Counted from the first letter of the stretch, positions 1 to 6,482 are shown. The stretch is DNA of 8,778 bases from an uncultured beta proteobacterium (GCA_903868285.1 CAIPUP010000368.1:1-8778); one strand, 5' to 3'. Notes: generated from the letters alone by a model not told the origin. Translations and numbers: made by a program.

Positions 1-189
1 GTTCATCTGCACCCGCGGCTGCACACCACGTTCGATGGCCTTGATGTTGACCCAGAAATGCCCGGTCTCGGGTTGCGGCGCACTCCACGGCGCATAGGTG
101 CTGCCAACGTGTTCGTCCTTGCACGACACCACGCACAGACCACAGCCGGAACATTTTTCTGCGTCAACGATGAAACTTTTCTTGCTCAT
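1..189 (-). CDS. Ferredoxin-type beta subunit of a transhydroxylase-like molybdoenzyme (partial, N-terminus only)
   Basis: This would carry electrons to or structurally support the molybdopterin subunit encoded just upstream, in the cytoplasm. Only the first 63 residues are in the window; the gene continues past the left edge. A ferredoxin cluster motif CxxCxxCxxxC is visible with C13, C16, C19 and C23, followed directly by K-D-E-H (24-27). A G-H-F-W stretch (43-46) and an E-R-G near 53-55 follow. From memory, the beta subunit of Pelobacter acidigallici pyrogallol-phloroglucinol transhydroxylase has the same order: four cysteines, DEH, GHxW, ERG. The ATG at 189 is preceded by AGGA six bases upstream (minus-strand complement of 196-199). 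It lies 53 bp after the alpha-subunit stop, so the two are probably co-transcribed. Family call is strong; the substrate is unknown. It could equally be the small subunit of a resorcinol or dihydroxybenzoate hydroxylase. Confidence 0.85.
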   Translation of the reverse strand, partial: MSKKSFIVDAEKCSGCGLCVVSCKDEHVGSTYAPWSAPQPETGHFWVNIKAIERGVQPRVQMN

Positions 190-203
190 GCGAATTCCTG
201 ATT

Positions 204-224
204 GTTCGATGTTCGATGTTCAAT
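204..224. repeat. 7-bp tandem repeat x3 in the alpha/beta subunit spacer
   Basis: Three head-to-tail copies of gttcgat (third copy gttcaat) fill part of the 53 bp gap between the molybdopterin subunit stop (243) and the ferredoxin subunit start (189). The repeat ends 5 bp before the AGGA ribosome binding site, so copy-number change would alter the leader without touching either reading frame. Confidence 0.8.
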
Positions 225-242
225 GCGGCGACGGGTAATGGT

Positions 243-2825
243 TCAGCAGGCGGCCGGAGTCGGTCGCAAGCGCGACGGATCGATCTTCACTGCCTGCGCC
301 AGAAAGCCACTGACGTTCATCTCCGGCACCTTGATTTCGCCTTCACCATCCGGGTTCTTTTCATTCGGCAACGGACAGATCAGGTTGATACAGCCGCCAC
401 GATCGACCCGCTTGCCATCCAGTTCCATGACATCCATCTTGGCGCCGTGCTCGATGCCAATCGCGCCGGGAATGATGCGCTCGGTGACCACCGCCCCCAC
501 CAGCACTGCACCGCGCTGGTTATGGATCATCACCACGTCACCATTCGCAATGCCGCGCGGGTTGGCGTCATCCGGATGCATCCAGCAGGCTTCGTAGTCA
601 TAGCCATCGGCGGCGCGCACCTTGCCCAGTTCCTTGATCCAGTCGATGTCATCGCCCTGCACATGAAAGCGAAAACGCGGATGGTTGGACATCACCAGCA
701 AGGGGAATTGGGTAAAGCGTGCTGAGTGCCGCAACTCGGCATGCGGCAACCAGCGCGCCAGCGGCGGACGCTCGGTGTTGTCGGCATCCTGTTCGGCAAT
801 CCAGCGCGACACGAACTCGATCTTGCCCGAGGCGGTCTCCAGACCCTTGCCGCTCTCGGCAAACCAGTGCAGACCGCCACCGGTGGCAGAGAAACCATGC
901 TCGCGCTTGATGGCAATCCATTCTTCCTGCGTCGGGCAGTCGTAGATCACCGATTTCTTTTGCTTGAAGTCAGCCCAGCTCAAGCCATCACGACTGAAGG
1001 ACAAGGTGCCCTCATAGGCTTTTTTCAGCCAGTCATCCACCGGCGGGAAGGCCGCATCCAGGCCAAGCCGCTGGCCGATCAAGCGATGAATTTCATAGTC
1101 GCTCTTGGACTCACCCACCGGCTGTATCGCCTGGTCCTGATAGAACATGCCCAGGATGTCACTGCGCTGCACCGTGATCAGGTCTTCATGCTCGAAGTTG
1201 GTCTGCGCTGGCAGGATCAGATCGGAATACGGAATGTCGTTTTCCATCCAGGGATGGATGCCCAGCACGAAGTCGATCTGCGGGCTACGCAAGGCTTCCA
1301 GCCACTGATAGCCGTCGCCCCAGCTGCCAGGCTGACTGCCATTTTCATTCCACACCATGCGTATGCCCGGATGTTCCGGTGATGGCGGAAACTGGTAGTG
1401 CACGAATTGATCCTCGGTCTTGGCCAGCGCTGCCGTGGTGCCGCGCCAATGCACCGACTTTTTCAGAATGGCGTCAGTGGCCAGTGTGCGCGGCACGAAC
1501 ACCGGCGACTTCGGCCCTTTGCCGATGGCGTATTCAATCATCGGATTCATGGCGATGCCATGACGATCGACATCCGGATAGCGCGGTACCTGCGCCAGCC
1601 ATTTTTTGTAGAACGACGGCGCACCAGTGCGCAGAAACTGCCGGCCAGGCTTGCCGATGCCCTGCATCGCCAGCACATAGGCCTCCATGCGCGCCGCCAG
1701 GTGGGACAAGGTGCCACGAATCTTCGGACCACCGAAATACACCGACAGCGTGGTGCGCTTGCGCGCCCACTCGCGTGCCAGCGCCTTGATGGTGGCCACC
1801 GGAATACCGGTGATCTCCGAGGCCCAGGCCGGCGTTTTTTCCACGCCGTCGTCCTTGCCCAGCACATGCGCCTTGAATTCCTCGAAGCCCAGGGTATGAC
1901 TGGCGATATACGCCTTGTCATAGGTGTCTTCAGCGATCCAGACATGCGCTACCGCCAGATACAGCGCGGCATCGGTGTTGGGCTGGATCGGTATCCACTT
2001 GTCGGCATGCACGCCAGCCGAGTAGTTCAGATCGGGGGAAATGGCGATGATCTTGATGCCGGCCTTTTTCAGCCAGTCGACCATCTCGAGCGCTATCGAG
2101 CCGGACATGCCGATGCCGGTGGCCTCTGGATCGTTGCCGGAAAAAATCACCATCTCGGTGTTGGCCAGCACATCATCCCAGACCGCATCCTGCGGCGGTT
2201 CACCCAGCGAACCATCGAAGCCCCAGACATGCTTGGCGCCCCAGTAATAGCCTTCCCAGCTGTCCGGGTTGCGCACCTGCTGCGTCCACCAGCCCCAGTC
2301 CTTGTGCTCATGCAGCATGTCGAACAGGTAATGGCCCCAGAAATGCAGCGACTGCATATAGCCGCTCTGACCATGACCATCGGCCTGTACCAGCACCGGC
2401 TCCATCGAACCGTATTTCTCCTTGGTGCGTCGCAACTGATCGGCCACGATGTCCAGTGCGCGATCCCAGCTGATGCGGGTGTAGCCACTGCTGCCACGGT
2501 TGCGGCTGTTGGTGTTGTCCGGGCTCCAGTCATTACGCAACATCGGATAGCGCACACGTGTTGGCGCATGCACGCGCTGCTTCCAGGCATAGGCCAAGGC
2601 CATCTGCACTTCCTTGCGGCTGCGTTTGAACTTGCCGCGCGGGGTGTCGATTTCATACAACCGCACTTGCTCGGGGATATGAAACGGCAAGGTGCGCAGG
2701 ATGCGATCACCCTGCACATGACACACCACCGGGAAATTCGAGCGCGCCAGACCGCTGGCCGGATGCGCGACATAGATAACGCGCACTTCCTCGGAAGATT
2801 TCTTGCTGGAACTGAATACAGACAT
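243..2825 (-). CDS. Molybdopterin alpha subunit, pyrogallol-phloroglucinol transhydroxylase / resorcinol hydroxylase family
   Basis: An 860-residue DMSO-reductase-superfamily protein, predicted to hydroxylate or transfer hydroxyl on polyhydroxylated aromatics without O2 in the cytoplasm. It has no N-terminal cysteine cluster motif and no twin-arginine signal, as in the Pelobacter transhydroxylase alpha subunit (about 875 residues). Family marks recalled from that enzyme and seen here are NPDSWEG (186-192), HxWGF (199-203), EPVGES-like QPVGESKSDYEI (568-579), a DLILPA motif with TNFE (535-545), NHPRF with the following FHVQGDD (714-725), and DRGGCIN (808-814). In the Pelobacter structure, as I recall, the Ser of the DSW motif ligates Mo and the Asp is catalytic; S189 and D188 correspond. 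H151 may match the active-site histidine. The C-terminal molybdopterin-binding domain begins near 705. ATG at 2825 has a weak AGG nine bases upstream. Alternatives within the family are resorcinol or 3,5-dihydroxybenzoate hydroxylase; I cannot choose between them. Confidence 0.9.
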   Translation of the reverse strand: MSVFSSSKKSSEEVRVIYVAHPASGLARSNFPVVCHVQGDRILRTLPFHIPEQVRLYEIDTPRGKFKRSRKEVQMALAYAWKQRVHAPTRVRYPMLRNDWSPDNTNSRNRGSSGYTRISWDRALDIVADQLRRTKEKYGSMEPVLVQADGHGQSGYMQSLHFWGHYLFDMLHEHKDWGWWTQQVRNPDSWEGYYWGAKHVWGFDGSLGEPPQDAVWDDVLANTEMVIFSGNDPEATGIGMSGSIALEMVDWLKKAGIKIIAISPDLNYSAGVHADKWIPIQPNTDAALYLAVAHVWIAEDTYDKAYIASHTLGFEEFKAHVLGKDDGVEKTPAWASEITGIPVATIKALAREWARKRTTLSVYFGGPKIRGTLSHLAARMEAYVLAMQGIGKPGRQFLRTGAPSFYKKWLAQVPRYPDVDRHGIAMNPMIEYAIGKGPKSPVFVPRTLATDAILKKSVHWRGTTAALAKTEDQFVHYQFPPSPEHPGIRMVWNENGSQPGSWGDGYQWLEALRSPQIDFVLGIHPWMENDIPYSDLILPAQTNFEHEDLITVQRSDILGMFYQDQAIQPVGESKSDYEIHRLIGQRLGLDAAFPPVDDWLKKAYEGTLSFSRDGLSWADFKQKKSVIYDCPTQEEWIAIKREHGFSATGGGLHWFAESGKGLETASGKIEFVSRWIAEQDADNTERPPLARWLPHAELRHSARFTQFPLLVMSNHPRFRFHVQGDDIDWIKELGKVRAADGYDYEACWMHPDDANPRGIANGDVVMIHNQRGAVLVGAVVTERIIPGAIGIEHGAKMDVMELDGKRVDRGGCINLICPLPNEKNPDGEGEIKVPEMNVSGFLAQAVKIDPSRLRPTPAAC

Positions 2826-2843
2826 ATTGGCTTACCTGAATCG

Positions 2844-2865
2844 AACTACGTTTTAAAAAACTACG
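2844..2865. repeat. 7-bp direct repeats flanking an 8-bp palindrome at a gene junction
   Basis: Two copies of aactacg (2844-2850 and 2859-2865) flank ttttaaaa (2851-2858). The right copy contains the stop codon of the ModA-like gene (TAG on the minus strand, 2861-2863). The left copy sits in the leader of the molybdopterin subunit gene. It is a short spacer of 35 bp; the arrangement resembles a duplication around a symmetric core, but it is too small to name an element. Confidence 0.7.
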
Positions 2866-3637
2866 GCGTCACCGGGTCGATACCGTTTTCCTGATACAGC
2901 TTCACCGCTTCGGCGCTGGTGAGATGCCGCAGCAAAGCGCGTGCGGGCTCGGCGGCATCGGCGCTGAGCTTGGCATTCAACGCACCACTGAACACCACCC
3001 AGCTTTGAATCTCGGCCGGGATATAGCCCAGCCACTGAATGTTCGGCGTACCAAGCAAGGGCGGCAAACCGGACACCACGAAATCAACATCGCCACGCGC
3101 CAGCATGCGCGCCGACTCACCTGGCCCACCGGAGCGGATCTTCGGTCGCACCTGCTCGGCAATGCCCAGACGCTCGATCAACCCGGCAAAAAAGCGTCCG
3201 CTGCTTCCCTCGCCCGAGGTGCCGATGGTTTTTGCCGACAACAAGGAGCGCTTGAACGCCTCGACACTGTTGAATTCAGGCTTGGGCGAACCGCTGCGGA
3301 TAGCCACACCCACCCCGGAGCGTCCGAACACCGTGCGCGAGCCCTGCTGCAGCTTGCCCTGACGAATCAAGCCCTCGACATCGTAGGAAAGAATCATCAC
3401 GTCAAAGGCCTCGCCCGCATCCATGCGTTGCACCAGCGCCGGTGGCAGGGCATAACTGGTCACCACCTTGTGGCCGCTGGCCTTCTCAAAGGCCGGTATC
3501 AACACGTCATAAGGACGGCTGAAGGCACTGGTCAGCATGACGCGGATTTCGGCAGCGCCCGAAGGCAGGCACAGCAATAGCAAGGGCAACGCTGCCAGGA
3601 TTCTGGAATAACGGGCAAGACGACGGTTTTGCAACAT
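2861..3637 (-). CDS. ModA-like periplasmic substrate-binding protein (molybdate/oxyanion type)
   Basis: A 258-residue secreted type-2 periplasmic binding protein. Residues 1-29 form a signal peptide: a basic n-region (NRRLARYSR), a leucine-rich core (14-24) and a likely cut after GAA near 29. The mature part starts with a beta strand and an S-A pair (IRVMLTSAFSRP), then YALPPALVQRMDAGEAFD, with a later GEGSSGR and a SGGPGESA stretch, as in ModA/PF13531-type proteins. I prefer ATG at 3637 to an upstream ATG at 3706 because AGGA lies six bases before it and the signal peptide starts here; the longer form would also overlap the monooxygenase stop and read through a tandem repeat. No modB or modC genes are in the window. 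Its place between a monooxygenase and a molybdenum enzyme suggests molybdate supply, but the ligand could be another anion or an organic compound. Confidence 0.75.
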   Translation of the reverse strand: MLQNRRLARYSRILAALPLLLLCLPSGAAEIRVMLTSAFSRPYDVLIPAFEKASGHKVVTSYALPPALVQRMDAGEAFDVMILSYDVEGLIRQGKLQQGSRTVFGRSGVGVAIRSGSPKPEFNSVEAFKRSLLSAKTIGTSGEGSSGRFFAGLIERLGIAEQVRPKIRSGGPGESARMLARGDVDFVVSGLPPLLGTPNIQWLGYIPAEIQSWVVFSGALNAKLSADAAEPARALLRHLTSAEAVKLYQENGIDPVTP

Positions 3638-3654
3638 GATGGTTCCTAAATGTT

Positions 3655-3698
3655 GGGGCCTGGTGGGGGCCTGGTGGGGGCCTGTTGTGGGCCTAGTG
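3655..3698. repeat. 11-bp tandem repeat x4 spanning the monooxygenase stop codon
   Basis: Unit ggggcctggtg occurs exactly at 3655-3665 and 3666-3676, with one or more changes at 3677-3687 (ggggcctgttg) and 3688-3698 (tgggcctagtg). The last, most diverged copy holds the stop codon of the flavin monooxygenase (minus-strand TAG, 3693-3695) and its two final histidine codons. The array fills most of the 55 bp before the ModA-like start and is strongly G-rich on the plus strand, C-rich in the mRNA. Confidence 0.85.
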
Positions 3699-4922
3699 AT
3701 GAACAACGTTCACGGCTGCGCGGTCCATGCTGGTGACCTGTTTATACAACTCCGACATGCCCTGTAACTCGGTCAGGCTGATGACATCTTCAATCCGCGC
3801 AAACGGCTGGCTGGCGGTGAGTGCATCGACACGCTCGATGATGGCATCCGGCGGCGTGCTGCGATTGGTCAGCACGATGTCGCGCGTCTTGGGCCGACGC
3901 TCGGCCTCATAGGCCTGCAACGCCTGCACCGGGTCGTCGCAATTCGCCAACAGGCTGGCCAGCAACTCGGCATCGAGAATGGATTGCGCGCCGCCGTTGC
4001 CGCCACGCGGATACATCGGATGCGCCGCATCGCCCAGCAGCGTGACACGTCCGAACGACCAGCGCGGGATCGGATCGCGGTCGACCATCGGGTATTCCAG
4101 AATGAATTCGGCCTCCCGAAACAGCCTCGGGATATCCAGCCAGGGAAAGCAACGATTTGAAAAATAGTCAATAAAATCAGACAGTTGCCCCGTTTTATTC
4201 CAGTCGTTTTCGGACCAGTCGGATTTCAGAATCTCGACCGCCCAGTTAATCGTTTGGGTGCCATCCGCGTGGTTGCGAATCGGATAGACCACCAGCTTGC
4301 CGTGGCGCAATGCGCCGCAACGGGTGACGCTGGCGCCAGATAAAAACGGCTGACCACGGGTCACGCCACGCCACAGATTGATGCCGCCAAAATGTGCCGG
4401 CGCTTCCTCTGGATAGAGCTGACGGCGCACTGCGGAATGAAAACCGTCACAAGCAATCACCACATCAGCACGCACCGCATGACTAGTCGTAGCGGTATCT
4501 AACTGCAGCGTGACGCCTTGATCGTCCTGGCTGAAACCGCTGCAACGATGGCCGTTGTGCACCGCATCCGGGCCCAGTCGCGCCATCACCGCATCCAGCA
4601 ACACCCGGTGCAAGTCCGCTCGATGGAAGGAAAAATGCGGCCAGTCGTAGCCGGCATGTCGGCCGCAGGGTTCGCGATAGATCAGCTGACCATGCTGATT
4701 GAAAAAGGTGAATTCCTTGGCCTCGACGCCAACCTCGCGCACTGCATCCTCCAGCCCGAGCTCGAACAGCCGCCGCATGGCATGCGGGAACAGGTTGATG
4801 CCCACCCCCAGCGGCTTGTACTCGGGCACCGACTCGTACACCCGGCAGTCGATGCCTTGCTGATGCAGATACAGCGCCGTGCTCAGACCACCAATGCCAC
4901 CACCGACGATTGCAACATGCAT
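3693..4922 (-). CDS. FAD-dependent aromatic-ring monooxygenase (PhzS / salicylate hydroxylase-like)
   Basis: A 409-residue group A flavoprotein monooxygenase that would use NAD(P)H and O2 to hydroxylate an aromatic ring in the cytoplasm. The N-terminal Rossmann motif GGGIGG spans 7-12, with the ribose-binding acidic residue E30 after VYE. The DG motif (VVIACDGFHSAVR, 154-166) and the GD motif (GRVTLLGDAAHPMYPRGGNG, 291-310) are intact, so it looks functional. The segment GINLWRG (180-186) recalls PhzS-type enzymes. Length is normal for the group. The ATG at 4922 overlaps the stop of the upstream receptor gene as TAATG; the only Shine-Dalgarno is a poor AGG eleven bases away, so translation is probably coupled. 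A stretch at about 4141-4215 is clearly more AT-rich than its surroundings but stays in frame. Substrate unknown; a polyphenol or phenolic acid is a reasonable guess from the neighbouring molybdoenzyme. Confidence 0.88.
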   Translation of the reverse strand: MHVAIVGGGIGGLSTALYLHQQGIDCRVYESVPEYKPLGVGINLFPHAMRRLFELGLEDAVREVGVEAKEFTFFNQHGQLIYREPCGRHAGYDWPHFSFHRADLHRVLLDAVMARLGPDAVHNGHRCSGFSQDDQGVTLQLDTATTSHAVRADVVIACDGFHSAVRRQLYPEEAPAHFGGINLWRGVTRGQPFLSGASVTRCGALRHGKLVVYPIRNHADGTQTINWAVEILKSDWSENDWNKTGQLSDFIDYFSNRCFPWLDIPRLFREAEFILEYPMVDRDPIPRWSFGRVTLLGDAAHPMYPRGGNGGAQSILDAELLASLLANCDDPVQALQAYEAERRPKTRDIVLTNRSTPPDAIIERVDALTASQPFARIEDVISLTELQGMSELYKQVTSMDRAAVNVVHH

Positions 4923-5956
4923 TACTGCTTCGGCCTGATATCGAGCATCTTGGCGGTCACCGCCAGCTGCGCCGATTGCTCGGCAATCGAGGCGGTGAAG
5001 TCTGCGCCGGTACCGGGAATCACCAGCTGACCGGTTGCGGTCAGGCGCTCCACCACCACCGGATCGGTACCGACAGCCTTGACGTCGGCAACGATGCGAT
5101 CACGTGCGGCGTCGGTCAGTCCGCTGGCACGCGCTGCAATCAGACCCACCAGACCATCGAAGCTCAGCTCCGGCACTCCGGCCTCGGTCACGGTAGGCAA
5201 ATCCAGGCCGGGTCCACGGGTGCGGTTCATCACCGCCAGCATCCTGGCCTTGCCGGCCTGCACCTGGGCACGGGCAATCACGCAGGCACCGCTATAGAGG
5301 TGGATACGGCCTTCGACCAGATCGTTCAGTCCACTCACCGGATCGCGATAGGCAATCTGGGAAATATCCAGGCCGGCATTTTTGAAATAGCCAGCCATGA
5401 TGATGTCGGTCACAGTGGTGACGGAAGTCCAGTTCATCTTGCCGGGCTGGGCACGCACCTGAGCGATGAACTCCTTCATCGATTCAATTTTCATCGCCGT
5501 CGGCACCACCAGACAGACCACGGTGCTGGAGATGCGCGCTACGGGCTGCAGATCGCGCATGTCATAGGGAATCTTGGCCAGGGTGTAGGGATGACCGACA
5601 AAGGTCGAAGACGGCCCCCACAGCAGCGTGTGATCGTCTTTCGCTGCCAGCACCGCATTGATGGCCAGAACGCCATCGGCCCCCGGGCGGTTCTCTACCA
5701 CCACCGGCTTGCCCCAACGCCGCGAAAGGTGATCCGCAAACAGCCGTGCGCCGATGTCGGCCCCGGAACCGGGACCGAGCGGCAAAATGAATTTCACTGT
5801 CTTGTTCGGCCAGGATTGCGCCATGCTCGGCGCGCTGCCCATGGCCAGCGCCAGCACTGCAAGTGTCAGCATTGCCATCTGCGAACGGATACGACGCCCC
5901 GAATCGAGCATCGAAACAACGATCGAAACAACGATCGAAACAACACCATTTTTCAT
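4922..5956 (-). CDS. Tripartite tricarboxylate-type (Bug/TctC) periplasmic receptor, first gene of the operon
   Basis: A 344-residue secreted solute receptor. After the signal peptide (likely cut after SMA near 46), the mature protein starts QSWPNKTVKFILP, the usual Bug opening, with the ligand-loop acid D67 in GSGADIGAR and an NRPGADG turn at 89-95. The C-terminal half holds the family's LPTVTEAGVPEL segment. Bug proteins bind carboxylates, amino acids or aromatic acids and normally feed TctA/TctB, which are absent here. The start is uncertain: ATG at 5956 has GAGG nine bases upstream and is chosen over GTG at 5971. The protein then begins with three VVS units encoded by a 12-bp tandem repeat before a second possible start, ATG 5911, which would give a compact signal peptide (LDSGRRIRSQ then hydrophobic core) but lacks a Shine-Dalgarno. 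It leads the operon and overlaps the monooxygenase gene by one base. Confidence 0.88.
   Translation of the reverse strand: MKNGVVSIVVSIVVSMLDSGRRIRSQMAMLTLAVLALAMGSAPSMAQSWPNKTVKFILPLGPGSGADIGARLFADHLSRRWGKPVVVENRPGADGVLAINAVLAAKDDHTLLWGPSSTFVGHPYTLAKIPYDMRDLQPVARISSTVVCLVVPTAMKIESMKEFIAQVRAQPGKMNWTSVTTVTDIIMAGYFKNAGLDISQIAYRDPVSGLNDLVEGRIHLYSGACVIARAQVQAGKARMLAVMNRTRGPGLDLPTVTEAGVPELSFDGLVGLIAARASGLTDAARDRIVADVKAVGTDPVVVERLTATGQLVIPGTGADFTASIAEQSAQLAVTAKMLDIRPKQ
5909..5944. repeat. 12-bp tandem repeat x3 inside the signal-peptide coding region
   Basis: Unit gatcgaaacaac is perfect at 5921-5932 and 5933-5944 and has one change at 5909-5920. The period is a multiple of three, so gains or losses stay in frame. 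On the minus strand it encodes repeated Val-Val-Ser-Ile near the N-terminus of the Bug receptor and lies between two candidate start codons (5956 and 5911). Confidence 0.85.
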
Positions 5957-5984
5957 GCGTATCTGCCTCACTGAAAATGTCGTG

Positions 5985-6012
5985 TGTATAGTCCAACGAA
6001 ATCTGCGCCCAA
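5985..6012 (-). promoter_or_regulatory. Candidate sigma-70 promoter for the five-gene minus-strand operon
   Basis: Reading the minus strand, TTGGGC (complement of 6007-6012) is followed after 16 bp by TATACA (complement of 5985-5990). Transcription would start near 5978, about 20 bases before the preferred ATG at 5956, leaving room for the GAGG ribosome binding site. It is placed by eye and other boxes are possible. Confidence 0.4.
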
Positions 6013-6084
6013 TCTGACCAAGCCAAGAGAGACCGTGGACAGTCAGGGGCGCGCAAGGTTACAACGATTGACGCAGCCGCTACC

Positions 6085-6101
6085 GCGCAGAAATGCTGCG
6101 C
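6085..6101. other. Short GC-rich inverted repeat in the divergent spacer
   Basis: gcgcag (6085-6090) and ctgcgc (6096-6101) form a six-bp stem with a five-base loop. There is no T-tract on either side, so it is not a convincing terminator. It lies about 70 bp upstream of the candidate operon promoter, where a regulator site could be, but nothing further supports that. The rest of the 5957-6182 spacer contains no clear gene; a weak coding-like stretch is discussed in the findings. Confidence 0.3.
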
Positions 6102-6182
6102 CGCGACATCGAAGCCATTGATACGACGGCCTGCTCCTCAACCGAACAGGAACGGTAATAGCCAAAGCAGCAAGGCAATCCA

Positions 6183-6449
6183 TTGAACATGCGCACGACA
6201 ACACACTGGGCACAGCGACTCATCGCATGGGGCTACCTCAGCCTGACGCTTTGTCCTATCACCCTGGCCTTGGCTTACAGCGGCATGCTCGATGGCCTGA
6301 CGGCCGAGGCCACCGGCAGCGCAAGCTTGCGCAGTATTGCCGGGCTGGGGGTGCTGGGCTGCCTGCTGGCCGCGGCCGGTCATGCCATCCTGGAGCGCGA
6401 ACCACAAAACAACCACCGGCCTGTGCCGAATGATCACCAACAACCTTAA
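6183..6449 (+). CDS. Small two-helix membrane protein of unknown function
   Basis: An 88-residue protein that I do not recognise. It has a short basic N-terminus, a hydrophobic segment at about 13-33 containing a Cys-Pro pair, a short polar loop, a second hydrophobic segment at about 51-70 with small residues (GLGVLGCLLAAAGHA), and a hydrophilic His/Asn/Pro-rich tail. An AAGG at 6172-6175 is seven bases before a TTG at 6183 and thirteen before an ATG at 6189, so the TTG start is favoured, though ATG is possible. It is the first of three consecutive plus-strand genes for tiny membrane proteins; the next begins 33 bp after its stop. It could be an accessory subunit of a membrane complex, but no partner is visible. 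Confidence 0.6.
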   Translation: MNMRTTTHWAQRLIAWGYLSLTLCPITLALAYSGMLDGLTAEATGSASLRSIAGLGVLGCLLAAAGHAILEREPQNNHRPVPNDHQQP

Positions 6450-6482
6450 CCGTCAGAACTTAATGCTTAGGAGCCGCTGCTG

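Noticed and set aside
2735..2825. Tat signal peptide on the molybdopterin subunit
   Set aside because: The N-terminus has no twin arginine and no hydrophobic core, so a cytoplasmic enzyme is more likely.
1398..2894. 498-codon open frame on the plus strand
   Set aside because: It lies opposite the well-supported molybdopterin subunit and its His/Arg/Gln-rich translation is typical of the antisense of a GC-rich gene; it has no family motif.
2924..3580. 218-codon open frame on the plus strand
   Set aside because: Antisense of the ModA-like gene, with no recognisable domain or ribosome binding site.
3655..3698. CRISPR array or insertion-sequence end
   Set aside because: Units are 11 bp and contiguous, with no spacers and no transposase or terminal inverted repeats; the same holds for the 7- and 12-bp repeats.
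3638..3706. Longer N-terminus for the ModA-like protein from ATG 3706
   Set aside because: It would translate the 11-bp repeat array, place the signal peptide internally and lacks a good ribosome binding site, while ATG 3637 has AGGA at six bases.
4910..5974. 354-codon open frame on the plus strand
   Set aside because: Antisense shadow of the first Bug receptor; its low-complexity His/Gln/Gly-rich translation and the N-N-D-R repeats simply mirror the 12-bp repeat.
6038..6182. tRNA or other structured RNA gene in the divergent spacer
   Set aside because: Only one six-bp stem is visible; no cloverleaf, T-loop motif or strong terminator was found.
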